Origin: Clarkia xantiana subsp. parviflora
Lineage: Eukaryota > Streptophyta > Magnoliopsida > Myrtales > Onagraceae
Assembly (NCBI GenBank): GCA_036873135.1
Contig: JAPTYO010000004.1
Span: 35,373,105-35,437,104, forward strand
Direction: 5' to 3'
DNA length: 64,000 nt
Position numbers and translations under genes: made by a program. The notes under the pieces were generated by a model. The model did not search any database, was not told the origin of the DNA, and saw nothing but the letters and a program-made list of their open reading frames with translations. Of the stretch, positions 31,692 to 41,605 are shown piece after piece (the stretch's first letter is position 1; every line of letters begins with the position of its first letter).

Positions 31692-33150
31692 TCAGTTTGG
31701 AATTGCCTTCGCATTTTCAACAGCACATTTTTTTATTAAGTTAAAACATATATATATATATATATATATTATAAACGCATACCGCATCGAAAAGAAAGCC
31801 TTCAATCTTCTGACAATGTCAATAAGATTGGGGGCAAACCAGCATTCTGTTATACCGGCCGTGGCTGCCCGAGTAACCAAGTTATGTGCCAAGCGGACAC
31901 ATATTCTAGGAACAGTAAAAACAGAGACAGATAACATGTTTAAAAGAAATATAATGTCTTGAATAACCCCGAAAAGTGAAGGTAAACAGCCTGTAGAGGA
32001 GGTAGAGATCTGGTTGAGCAGATTTGTCGAATTCGTGAACAAGATATGGGGGCCCTGTCGTAATGACCATGCTAACAGAATTCCTGCCCTGCATGCTAAG
32101 ACTTTCGCCAAAAGGGGATCGTCGACAAAAGCCGATACTATCGAGACCGCCGAGATTTTCTCACTCTCGTCTAGTAAAATCGCGGCCCCGTAAACTGAAC
32201 TAGTAATACTAAGAACGACCCCATCACATATAATGGTGGGTCTAATATGTGACGGGGTTGAGCTTCTAGTCTCACGGGAGACGGGGCAACTGTGGGTCGC
32301 CGGCCTGGGGAATTGTCAGAATCAACGGAGTTAATATAATCTAAGTAAGCTAAACGTATAAAAGTCATGACTGACAACGCGCAAGGTGCTTTATTCCTAA
32401 AAACGACTGTGTTTCTCTCTATCCAGATGCCCCACAGAATCAAACATGTATGTAAGAAAAGTTCATTTTCGGGAGCTGGAGATGGGCACGTAGGATCTAT
32501 TTCGAACAACCATCCCTTTACCGTTGTGAACGGTGTGTTGGAATTATTAATTCCTAGGTTCAAACTAGCACAAAATCGTTGGGAAAACTGACAGTTCCAC
32601 ATGACGTGATCCTAAGTCTCGTTTGTCTGCAGACAAAGATGACACTCTGGATTGAAGGATGAGATTCGTCTGTGAAGATTTTGCCCAAAAGGCAGTCCTT
32701 TGTTGCAGCCTTTCCAGATGAATGTACAAATCTTCGGAGGTAACTTTGAGTTCCAAAGTGTGTTCCAAAGAGATGTACTGGCAATCGTGATATCTACCGA
32801 CGATTTTCCTTGTATCTTGGGGAGATATTTGAGTAAATGAAGTGATACCCTGATTTTACGGTGTAAATCCCGGTATCACTGTGGAGCCAAATGAACATGT
32901 CTGATGTGTCTTAGAGCGGGAGTTCAATTAAGGAGATTGTATTTGTTATGATTGTTGGGAGAAGTTCTGCTAACGTGTCCAGTCTCCAACTTCCATTTAA
33001 GATGAACTTGTTGACCATGGTATTTGGGGTGATGGAGTCCAGAGAAACCCAAACCTTTAAGAGACCCATGTTGGGTACCTATGGGTCAGTCCAAAAGTTG
33101 ATGGAATGACCGTTCCCGACGTGCCAGCGTGGCCCCCTTAATAGAAACTT
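31692..33150 (-). pseudogene. LINE (non-LTR retrotransposon) 3' end remnant
   Basis: Minus-strand frames read, in order, 'NGHSINFWTDP' and 'SWRLDTLAELLP' (end of the LINE RT region), 'CHLCLQTNET' then a stop and 'DHVMWNCQFSQRF' (the zf-RVT zinc knuckle), 'CLILWGIWIERNTVVF', and an RVT_3 RNase H-like part (32111-31692) with 'GVIQDIIFLLNML' and 'FTVPRICVRLAHNLVTRAA'. Several frameshifts and stops are present. The RT core is missing upstream, where copia-D1 begins. An (AT)n tract follows at 31747-31770. No poly(A)/TSD pair was identified for this fragment. Confidence 0.85.
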
Positions 33151-33189
33151 TTGGAGCTTGACCATCGACCTCCCTACTGGGGAGTGGTA

Positions 33190-33695
33190 TTGTTGTGCTC
33201 TAGCATTGAAAAAAATTCATATTTCTCAAATATTTCTCGTTCATGCACTTAACCCAAAGGGAATCCTGGCTGGTTGGTATTCAAGCTACGTGTTTTTTCA
33301 TGAGTGCAAGATTGAAGGATTTTGTGTCCCGAAAGCCTAGCCCAACTTTAGTTTTGCATTTGCACAACGTTTCCAATTTTACACAAGGAATCCCTAGTAA
33401 CAGTGGAATTTATTTCGGAGGTAGAATCCCGAGACCAAGAGGTCGTCCAAGAAAAGTTGTAGGTGAAGGTTCAAGCAACACCCTTGTTCCCAGTGGGAGT
33501 ATTGTTCCGAGTGGGAGCATTGTTCCTAGTGGGAGTGTAGTTCAAGTTCAAGATGGGAATATCGAGCCTAGACATAGTCAAAGGCACCGAAGTTCTCCAA
33601 AGAAGTATCCCATCAAGAAGGGTGAAATGTTCACCCTGATTTCCGTTGATGAACCGGTAACGGTTAAACAAGATTTGGAAGGACCTCAAGCGAAG
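33190..33695 (+). pseudogene. Copia-D1, integrase end and integrase-RT linker
   Basis: The frame from 33243 reads 'FMSARLKDFVSRKPS', a proline/glycine/serine linker with three near-identical repeats of 'VPSGSI', then 'SQRHRSSPKKYPIKKG' and 'VDEPVTVKQDLEGPQAK'. This is the stretch preceding the RVT_2 domain in copia. It runs directly into Tat-B at the target bases CGAAG and continues at 44252. The left boundary against the LINE remnant is approximate. Confidence 0.85.
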
Positions 33696-33827
33696 TGATG
33701 GACATACGCGTGATCCGGGCTCGGTTTTAATTATTCGGACCTCATGCACGTACGGGACTCACCGCAAAAGCCCAAATTCAAGCTAACCGGGGAAAACCGG
33801 GCAAGTTCGAGCTTGCCCGGCATCCCC

Positions 33828-34016
33828 GGGGGGCTTACCCGGAAATTTCCGGGTAAGTCTAGCTTACCCGGAATTTCCGGGTAAGCTAGGCTTACCCGGA
33901 ATGTTCGGGTAAGCTTAGCTTGGTAAGCTTGGCTTACCCGGAATTTCCGGGTAAGCCTAAGCTTACCCGGAATTCCGGGTAAGCCTAGGCTTACCCGGAA
34001 TTCCGGGTAAGTTCCA
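33828..34016. repeat. Palindrome array in Tat-B 5' LTR, about six units
   Basis: Units of the form GCTTACCCGGAATTCCGGGT + AAGC repeat about six times with small variations (AAATTT, AATTTC, AATGTTC centres) and TAGG/CTAG spacers. Each unit is self-complementary over roughly 24-28 bases. Only one unit exists at the same place in the 3' LTR (about 43620-43645). Further palindromes flank the array (GGGCAAGTTCGAGCTTGCCC and GGGGTGT...ACACCCC). Confidence 0.95.
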
Positions 34017-34249
34017 CACCCGGGGGGTGTCGCGCACACCCCCCATTTTACCTCGGACGTATACGGAGACCCGATTTTTACACTAACTCCTATGTGTCCG
34101 AGACCTTTGTTTCAGAGGCGCGCGCGTCCCGTTCATGACAGCCGCCTGAGACGTACGTCAGAGCCCCTTTTCCCAAAGCTTACCCCTGCATCCCGGTTCA
34201 CATTTCCCCATTGAACCGGGTCAAAACCGGTTTACGGTCCAAGGTTGCC

Positions 34250-34257
34250 TATAAATA
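34250..34257 (+). promoter_or_regulatory. Tat-B LTR TATA box
   Basis: TATAAATA in a GC-rich context (GCCTATAAATAGCCACC) sits about 235 bp downstream of the palindrome array. The same box is at 43882-43889 in the 3' LTR. It defines the likely U3/R position. Confidence 0.8.
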
Positions 34258-34623
34258 GCCACCTTGGGGGTGAACATTTTGAAGTCAATTTAATTCATTC
34301 CAAAATCATTTTGGGCATTCTCGGGAAAAAGCTCTGACTTCTCTCTAAAAACCCTCTCTTCCTCTCTCTAGAAAACTACTGATGTTGAGCGTCGGAGTGA
34401 GCACGCCAAGCACCCCCCCCCCCTCTCCATGGGGACTGCTTGGTAATGCTCCTTTGCAGGTGCCGACGGACGTCCCGTTAGAGACCCAGAGAGATTTGCC
34501 CGCATTTGGAAAACAAAGCTAAAGCCCGCGCGCGACGCTAGAAGGCGGATTTAGCTCACACCTAACGAGAAGACCTCGACAAGTTACCCGGCGGACAGCC
34601 CGCTATAACTTGGTCGAAACACT

Positions 34624-34639
34624 TGGCGCCGTCTGCGGA
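34624..34639 (+). promoter_or_regulatory. Tat-B primer binding site
   Basis: TGGCGCCGTCTGCGGA begins two bases after the 5' LTR. Tat-lineage elements commonly start with TGGCGCCGT at this position. The tRNA identity (an arginine tRNA is likely) is from general knowledge of that lineage. Confidence 0.8.
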
Positions 34640-34659
34640 TCACCCACAGAACCAACAGC

Positions 34660-35355
34660 ATGGCAAGCAACGAGCAGCCACCGCCGACTAAGACGAAGAG
34701 AAGAGGACCAGGACGTCCAAGGAAAACTCCGGCTCTGGAGTCAAGCATGAGACCTCCTCCGCAGAGAGCTCCCCCGCAAAGCCAAGGCGAGGCCTCAGTC
34801 GCCTCATCTATGCCAACTAGAAGCGTACACTCTCGGAGTAACGCGCAAGGGGGCACACAGCAAACCAACGCTCCTCCAGGTTTCGCCCACCAAACCTTCA
34901 ATACGCAGGAGCAACCATACGGAATGCCAAACGCGGGAGCATACAACCAAGCACCAGGGGCACAGACTGCACCCACAGTCACCCCGGAAATGATGGCAGC
35001 ACTCGAACAGCTGCTTCATCTAAGAGAAGCCCTGCGCAACCAAGGATACGGGGCGCCACCGCCCCCTCCCGCGCAACAAGCAAATATGCCCCCGCCTCCA
35101 AGGCAAGCGCCTCCAATGAATGCACCTCAACAAAGAGGCCCTACAATCTCAAAAACCCCGACTTTCCACGGGAATGCACAGCAGAGCAGGCAGTTCCCCC
35201 AGCAGTGGACAAGACAGGAGCTTTCGCACTCCCAAACACCCTACCATACAGGGCCATATAATGAAGAAGCTTGGAGGCAGCCGTCTCAGACATTCCAGGG
35301 ATATCAAGGTGGATATTCTCAACACAACCCGACGCAGGCGCAATTTCCCCAATAA
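34660..35355 (+). CDS. Tat-B gag N-terminal part, Pro/Gln-rich (231 aa)
   Basis: The frame starts 'MASNEQPPPTKTKRRGPGRP' and is rich in proline, glutamine and alanine. A short helical motif 'TPEMMAALEQLLHLREALR' near residue 110 has a counterpart in Tat-C ('TPRLMNALDELLAYRETLR'). It ends with TAA at 35353-35355. The next ORF begins three codons later in the same frame, so one stop codon alone separates the two. Intrinsically disordered N-terminal Gag extensions of this kind occur in Tat-type elements. The function is probably particle assembly or RNA binding. Confidence 0.8.
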   Translation: MASNEQPPPTKTKRRGPGRPRKTPALESSMRPPPQRAPPQSQGEASVASSMPTRSVHSRSNAQGGTQQTNAPPGFAHQTFNTQEQPYGMPNAGAYNQAPGAQTAPTVTPEMMAALEQLLHLREALRNQGYGAPPPPPAQQANMPPPPRQAPPMNAPQQRGPTISKTPTFHGNAQQSRQFPQQWTRQELSHSQTPYHTGPYNEEAWRQPSQTFQGYQGGYSQHNPTQAQFPQ

Positions 35356-35364
35356 GGCGCAAGC

Positions 35365-37836
35365 ATGGGCCAAGAAGCATACCCCCAGAATCAGGATAAC
35401 CCAATCACCGGGTTGACGGAGGAGATGCTTGAAAAGCTGATTGAGAAGAAGATAAAAGAAAGGAAAATGAGAGGGATGAACACATTGGTGGACACAACAT
35501 CCCACCCTTTCACCGACGAGCTGGTGTACAGTCGCGTCCCAGACGCACTATACAATCTAAGGCCAGAAAAATACCGAGGCAAGGGAGACCCAATAGAGCA
35601 TGTGCAGCAGCATGAACTAATGCTCTTGGGAAGGACTGACAACCCTCACCACATAGCCATGACGTTCCCCCAAACGTTAGGCGGACCAGCTGCACACTGG
35701 CTCTTCTCCCTGCCAAAGAAAAGCATAGACTCGTGGCAGTCCCTTAAAGAAAAGTTCATCCAACGTTACATGGGAGAACGCTCGATTATCAAAGGATCAA
35801 ATGCCTTGGATGACGTCAAGCAAGAGTGGAATGAGTCCCTCGCAAGCTACTACATCCGATTCAATCAAAACATCTCCGAAATCCAAACAAACATCGCAGA
35901 GACAGAAATCATTCATGCCTTTGTCAGAAACCTGGGTAGGCACGGGTACGACTTAGGCCAAAAGCTTTCTACAAGACCTGCGGAAACAATGGAAGAACTC
36001 GTGGCAAGAGTTAAAGAGTACATCGACGCTGAGCATTACAAGATGACAGCACGGGACAAATGGGGTAAGCCAGGCAACAAGAAAGATGAAAGCAAGCCAG
36101 GCCCCCCGAAGCAGAATCAAACCCCCCAGCAAAAACAATGGACTCCGCCCCAGAAAAGAACATTCAACATTGAAGAAGACAAGAATGCAGATGTCAATAC
36201 CATCGAGCTGATCCCTTTGAATGCTCCCCTGAGCGTCATACTGAAAGAAATGAAAGAGCAAAACCTCTGGAAAGAGCCATTCGGGTTCAGAAAGGGTCAG
36301 CTGGGGAAGGAGCAAGACAAGTGGTGTGAAAGCCACGAAGTCAATGGCCATGAAACAGACGACTGTAGAAGCCTTAAGTTCCAAATCAATCGAATCATAC
36401 AAGAAGGCGGACTTAAGCACTACGTCGATCAGGGGGGAAAGATCGAAAAGGTGAAGAGAAAATTCACGTCAAAGGAAAAAGGAAAGGAGAAGACCACTGA
36501 CAACCCTCCTCCTAAAAAGAGGGGAGTCATTAATGTCATTCATGGTGGTCCAGCTGCAGGAGGACAAGTCTCCAACACAAGAGATGTCTACGCTGCGCAG
36601 GCAAGCACACTCCCCAAGTATGGAAAAAGAAAGAAACCAGAAGAGGAGGACCTCGTGATAGGATTCTCGAGAAAAGACATGGCACACATCGTCTACCCAC
36701 ATGATGACGCGTTAGTAATAACGATGGAAATCAACGGGTTCGATGTCAAAAGAATTCTAGTCGACGGAGGAAGCTCGTCAGACATCCTCCATATTAACGT
36801 CCTCGAACAGCTGGGAATGAAAAGAGAGGACCTGAAGCCGGGAAATTTCCCGTTAGTAAGCTTTGCTGGAGCTGCTACATACCCACTGGGAATGATCACC
36901 CTTCCCACTGTAATAGGAGAGGGGTGGAACGCAATGAAAGTCGACATCACTTTTGTGATCGTCGAAAGCCTCGGCGCTTACAACGGAATTCTTGGGAGAA
37001 CAACGATAAACCCCTACGAGATGGTGCCTTCAACGGCACACCAAAAGCTGAAATACCGCTTAAAGGGAGGAATCGGTGAAGTCTTGGGCGATCAGACAAC
37101 AGCACGAAAATGCTATGTCAACGCCCTAAGATGCAAGAACCGCCTGGACATTGCAGTCATTGAAAGGGGACAGTGTTCCAAATCTGAAGTCGAAAAGCGA
37201 TTTGACGAGATGATGAGCAAAGGACAAAGGCTCCCAACACTTCAAGCCCCAATGCTTCCAAGCATATGGGACATTAAACAAGGAGAGTCAGAATCCATCC
37301 AAAACTACTTCAAGCGATTCGCTATTAACGCAACTTCAAGTTTTGCAGACAAGTCAGCCGTGATCAATGGATTTTTCCTGAACATGAACTCACCCACATT
37401 TCTCCTGTTCGGACGAACACATGGGTGGAGGACAACCAAGTCTATGGCTGACCTAAAGGAGAAGATGGAAACGGCAATCGAAGTCGCAAATGAGCTGGGG
37501 TGGTTCAGCCCACCTGCAGAACACGAGGAGGCGTGCGAACAAGAGCATGCAAGACAAGACTTGAACAACAACCAAGATGGAGAATACACACCTCTAAACA
37601 TAGAGGTGGAAGAGTTGTTCAAGACCATCCTGAAGGATGTTTTACCTCCTCCAAGCGAGATCCGAATTGCCTTCCTCGGGAAGAATCCGGAATTATGGTG
37701 CCACTATCACAACAAATGGGGTCACAGCACAAATGGCTGCCCCTCCCTTCGCAACAAAATTGAGGACCTGATCAAACAAGGAGCTCTGCGCTCCCACATC
37801 GCATGCAGGAAGCCAGCTTTATCAAACCGTCACTAA
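35365..37836 (+). CDS. Tat-B gag-protease-gag' polyprotein (823 aa), no RT
   Basis: Domains in order: a Retrotrans_gag domain (about 75-230; 'MTFPQTLGGPAAHWLFSLP', 'SLASYYIRFNQNISEIQ'); a C-H-C knuckle typical of Tat Gag (about 319; 'WCESHEVNGHETDDC'); an aspartic protease (about 452-600; active site 'ILVDGGSSSDIL' near 466, then 'YNGILGRTTIN', 'HQKLKYRLKGGIGEV', 'GDQTTARKCYVNAL'); and a second partial gag domain (about 629-720; 'QGESESIQNYFKRFAINA') with its own knuckle (about 778; 'WCHYHNKWGHSTNGC'). The frame is fully open. RT would normally follow the protease, but a second Gag C-terminal half with knuckle stands there. The product could co-assemble with Gag of an autonomous relative. Confidence 0.9.
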   Translation: MGQEAYPQNQDNPITGLTEEMLEKLIEKKIKERKMRGMNTLVDTTSHPFTDELVYSRVPDALYNLRPEKYRGKGDPIEHVQQHELMLLGRTDNPHHIAMTFPQTLGGPAAHWLFSLPKKSIDSWQSLKEKFIQRYMGERSIIKGSNALDDVKQEWNESLASYYIRFNQNISEIQTNIAETEIIHAFVRNLGRHGYDLGQKLSTRPAETMEELVARVKEYIDAEHYKMTARDKWGKPGNKKDESKPGPPKQNQTPQQKQWTPPQKRTFNIEEDKNADVNTIELIPLNAPLSVILKEMKEQNLWKEPFGFRKGQLGKEQDKWCESHEVNGHETDDCRSLKFQINRIIQEGGLKHYVDQGGKIEKVKRKFTSKEKGKEKTTDNPPPKKRGVINVIHGGPAAGGQVSNTRDVYAAQASTLPKYGKRKKPEEEDLVIGFSRKDMAHIVYPHDDALVITMEINGFDVKRILVDGGSSSDILHINVLEQLGMKREDLKPGNFPLVSFAGAATYPLGMITLPTVIGEGWNAMKVDITFVIVESLGAYNGILGRTTINPYEMVPSTAHQKLKYRLKGGIGEVLGDQTTARKCYVNALRCKNRLDIAVIERGQCSKSEVEKRFDEMMSKGQRLPTLQAPMLPSIWDIKQGESESIQNYFKRFAINATSSFADKSAVINGFFLNMNSPTFLLFGRTHGWRTTKSMADLKEKMETAIEVANELGWFSPPAEHEEACEQEHARQDLNNNQDGEYTPLNIEVEELFKTILKDVLPPPSEIRIAFLGKNPELWCHYHNKWGHSTNGCPSLRNKIEDLIKQGALRSHIACRKPALSNRH

Positions 37837-38195
37837 GGGAATAACCCTTCCCTTATGACATGCACATACTCTATCTTTACTTTTCAAATGCTGAGTAGAA
37901 CATTTAGGATGGGAGATCAGTTGACTCCATCCATGCACGTCCCGTGTAAATAAACAAGAAAACTAATGAAGTTCACTCCTTGCGTAGGAAAAATCACTAT
38001 GTAATGGCAAGCTCCCCCGGAACAATACCAGGAACAAGCCACATACATCACCAACAAAGACCCTAACAATATATACAGAAAGGGAATCCAACAAGAAAAG
38101 CCATCAAAAAGATATCAAGGCAGGCCTAAGCGAAGCTCATCACAACAAACCAAAACAAAGGACGTTAGACGCATACAAGGAGTTAAAGTATCCTC
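37837..38195. other. Tat-B spacer after the sense ORF
   Basis: No gene is seen. The sequence is A-rich with 'gcatgcaggaagcc' leading into the tandem array. Confidence 0.4.
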
Positions 38196-38900
38196 ATAAC
38201 AAGGATGTGAACGTACTAATCTATTCACATCCTTGCAAAAGTCGGGGGATAAACGGATCATTGGGAATCTTTCCCCGCAAACAAATGCAAGTGTCGGACG
38301 TACTAATCTATCCACACTTCGCCATACTACAAGGATGTGAACGTACTAATCTATTCACATCCTTGCAAAAAGTCGGGGGATAAATGGATCATTGGGAATC
38401 CTTCCTCGCAAACAAATGCAAGTGTCGGACGTACTAATCTATCCACACTTCGCCATATTACAAGGATGTGAGCGTACTAATCTATTCACATCCTTGCAAA
38501 AAGTCGGGGGATAAACGGATCATTGGGAATCCTTCCTCGCAAACAAATGCAAGTGTCGGACGTACTAATCTATCCACACTTCGCCATACTACAAGGATGT
38601 GAACGTACTAATCTATTCACATCCTTGCAAAAAGTCGGGGGATAAATGGATCATTGGGAATCCTTCCTCGCAAACAAATGCAAGTGGCGGACGTACTAAT
38701 CTATCCACACTTAGCCATACTACAAGGATGTGAACGTACTAATCCATTCACATCCTTGCCAAAAGTCGGGGGACAAGCGGATCATTGGGAATCTTCTCTC
38801 GCAAACAAAAATAAGGGTCGGACGTACTAATCCATCCACACTCAGCCACATCGTCAAATATGTGAACAAACTAGTCTGTCTACATCCTCATAAAGAAAGA
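38196..38900. repeat. Tat-B tandem array, 131-bp unit, about 5.3 copies
   Basis: Starts of AAGGATGTGAACGTACTAAT occur near 38201, 38331, 38462, 38593 and 38724, a spacing of 130-131 bp, with a decayed copy at about 38855. Each unit contains AAGGATGTGAA...TTCACATCCTT, an inverted repeat around TACTAATCTA, and a second GTCGGACGTACTAATCTATC block. Such arrays between the coding part and antisense gene are known in Tat elements and can seed satellite DNA. Positions 38901-39272 hold no recognisable feature. Confidence 0.93.
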
Positions 38901-39272
38901 CAAGCACTTCAACGGAGATCATCCTCCCTACAAAGCCACAGACGACGGTAATACCAACTCACCCACAACCGTCACCAACAGAGATGCGGTTTCCTAAGGA
39001 AAACCATCGGATCAAGAAAATCAACCATTCAATAGAGCAATACTCTTACAAAAAGAGAACAAGTCACTGAGACAACAATAAAGAAAGAGGCAAAATAATA
39101 CTTAGTATTATATCTTTCTAACATCTCATGTCAGGCATATATATATAATATAGCAGGACTCAAAAGTAAAGACATCCGGCCAGCTTAAAAGTCGAGCCCA
39201 AGATGCAACCCGTCAAAATCTCACCCATGCAAGGGGAGCAACCATATGTACACATGGAAAAACAAAGAAAAA

Positions 39273-41605
39273 TCAACCCGACCCAACGTCAGGAGCACCA
39301 GAACCAAAGACATCAGTCATAAAAACATCTTGCGCTGGACCTTTGAAAGCACCCCGGCGATCATCACCAACAGGGACGGACGCCTGTCCCGTCAAACCAC
39401 TCGTTCCACCACTCGCTCGGATCCCCGCAATAGCCCCAAGGGCATAGCCAGCATATGGACCAGCACTCTGGAAAGGAAAATCGGGGGCAAGGGAATGTAC
39501 CCTCCTGAAGTAATCCACAGAGAAGGACTCCATGCGATCATCACGCGCCTTCTCGAGAAGCTTGGGATAATCAGCTGTAGTAGGAAACTCGATCATTCCA
39601 AGCTGATCACCAAGGGCAACATGAGACTCTTTAGTCTCCCTCAGCGCCACAACATGCGTTTCCTCATCAACCTTCTCCTGACGTAGTAGGGCAAACAGCT
39701 CCGCCTCCAGCTGAGACGCATAATCCTGACTCCTCTTGAGATCAGCGGAAGCCTCGGAAGAAGCATCTGAGTGTGCGCGCGCCTTCTCCCTCAACGCGAC
39801 AACGTCCTGAGACAAGTGCTCATGACGATCCTGCAGACCCCTCGTCTCCTCAACAAGCTCAACAACGAAAGAGGAGAGGTTGGTCATCACGGCATTCACC
39901 TACAACAACAACACAAACACATCATACATAGAGAAGTCAGACAAACATGATAGATCCAACATAAAAGGAAGACAACGTACAGGAGCAAAGCGCGCAAGTG
40001 ACTCCTCAACACATTTCAACGCAGCCTCAGGATCTCCGGGGCACGTCTTGCGGTCAGCCGGTGGAACAGACCGCTGAACCACACGCACACCAACAGCAGG
40101 CGTACTCAAGGAAACATCCTTGGGAAAACGGACAGCAGACTGACAATACGGAACCCACTCACTCCCAGACACATCCCGATCAGGTCGGCAAATAAGATCA
40201 GACTTGCGAAGAGCCGGAGGAGTAGGGACAACTACACACCAATAGCAAACACATTAGGAGAATGCAAACCATACTAATACAACAACAAGTCAACCACAGT
40301 TACCTGCCAAGGGAGGCACCTCCTCTGAACGACCGCTCCCCGACCGGGGGACATGCATGGTCGAATCGGCATACATAGGCCCTTTCCCTTTGTCGCAGGA
40401 AGGAGCCAGAGGCATGCCGTCAGATATCAACCTCCTAAGATCGCTCGGGGAGCGGACGTCAGCATCATGCTCCCCGACAGGAACAACTCCCCCCGCCGGC
40501 GGAAAATCCGAGCCTATAGAGACAACCACAAAGAAACCTTTAGCGTGTCAGCAGGCGAAAAACCACAACGAAACATTTAAAAGGCACAAGTCCCATACCC
40601 GGGCCAACAGGAAGTGCATCGTCTAGGCCGGGAACAATCTGAGAAGACCCGCCTGCAACTCCACCCTGTAAACAGGGGCGTCTGTTAAGAAACCAACCTA
40701 CAAGAAAACAAGAGCAGATGTTACAAAACTTCAAAACATACCAACTCCTCCCCTGAAGGACGTACGTGAATGCCCGCCGCGAACAGCTCGGCGTCAGAAG
40801 CACGATAAAGGGGGCTGTACTCCCCCGCCCTATTCGCCGCATGGATCTTCTTCAAAGCGACCTTATCTCTGTCAGAGAACTCCTGAAATCGTGGAACAGG
40901 ATCGGCATCCAATATATGAGAAGTCGCCCAAGTCGTGCCTGCATCCTTCACAAAAAAGTATTGACACTTCCATTTATTCTGGGAAGTGTCCGACCGTTCG
41001 CAGAATCGCGCTTCAGTATTCCACCCTGCCCGACGCAAACCAAGGGAAGAGAATCCCTTTTCGGTCATATGAGGCCAACGTAAGCTGAAGGTGCACATCC
41101 CAGACTCATCTGCCTTACCCAGGCGGTAGAAGGCTCGAAACAACACTATTGAGTAATCCCAAGAATTCAGATGACATTGCACCCGAAAACACGTCCAAGC
41201 CCTAAACCCTGGAGGGGTAATAGAGACAGGGGAAATCCTATAATATCGACAAAGGCGGACCAGATCCTGACAGTAGGGAAACCGCAGTCCTTCTCGAAAC
41301 TGTGAAAGGTAGACCGCCTCATACTCAGCGGGAGGAACGGTGGGCCGACCAAATTCAACTCCTTTCACAACATCCCAAGGATACGAGACCTCTAGGCCGG
41401 GACACCAGCCCCGGGTCGAGACGCAGAGGTCAAACTTGGAACATGGAAGCTTGTTGGGAAAAAATATCTGAGTTTTCTCCAATATCACGCGGTCGCCCGA
41501 CGGTCCCAAGAGTACACCGCTTTGAGACCCAGAATCGGAATCCATGGTGCTTTCGCCAACCTCACCCTCAAAGTTATCCGAAACAAAAGGATGAGACTTA
41601 CTCAT
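39273..41605 (-). CDS. Tat-B antisense gene, five exons, 672 aa (Transposase_28-like)
   Basis: Exons (minus strand): 41605-40742, 40665-40599, 40513-40304, 40231-39981, 39899-39273. All introns are GT-AG (73, 85, 72 and 81 bp). Exon lengths 864, 67, 210, 251 and 627 keep one open frame to the stop. Exon 1 has the plant 'putative gypsy type transposon' domain ('YLSQFREGLRFPYCQDLVRL', 'YYRISPVSITPPGFRAW'). Exons 2-4 are Ser/Pro/Gly-rich. Exon 5 is largely coiled coil ('ELVEETRGLQDRHEHLSQ') ending with 'APDFPFQSAGPYAGYALGAI'. Antisense ORFs of this type are known in Tat elements, but their role is unknown. The splice model is mine; exon 2's acceptor (TTTACAG) is chosen because it keeps the frame. 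Confidence 0.82.

Larger units (their letters stand above)
33696..34621 (+). repeat. Tat-B 5' LTR (926 bp)
   Basis: It starts TGATGGACATACGCG and ends TGGTCGAAACA. It holds an expanded palindrome array (33828-34016), TATAAATA at 34250-34257 and a CT-rich transcribed leader. The 3' copy lacks about 158 bp of the array. Confidence 0.96.

Noticed and set aside
34624..34639. Possible tRNA-like sequence after the LTR
   Set aside because: It is only a primer binding site complementary to a tRNA 3' end; no cloverleaf is present. No tRNA or rRNA gene was seen in the window.
34584..36420. Long minus-strand frames opposite Tat-B gag (132, 118 and 155 codons)
   Set aside because: They are shadows of the sense coding sequence; none shows a motif and they are not continuous with the antisense gene.
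38196..38900. Regular repeats with spacing, considered as a CRISPR array
   Set aside because: The whole 131-bp unit repeats, including the 'spacers', and the context is a plant retrotransposon.
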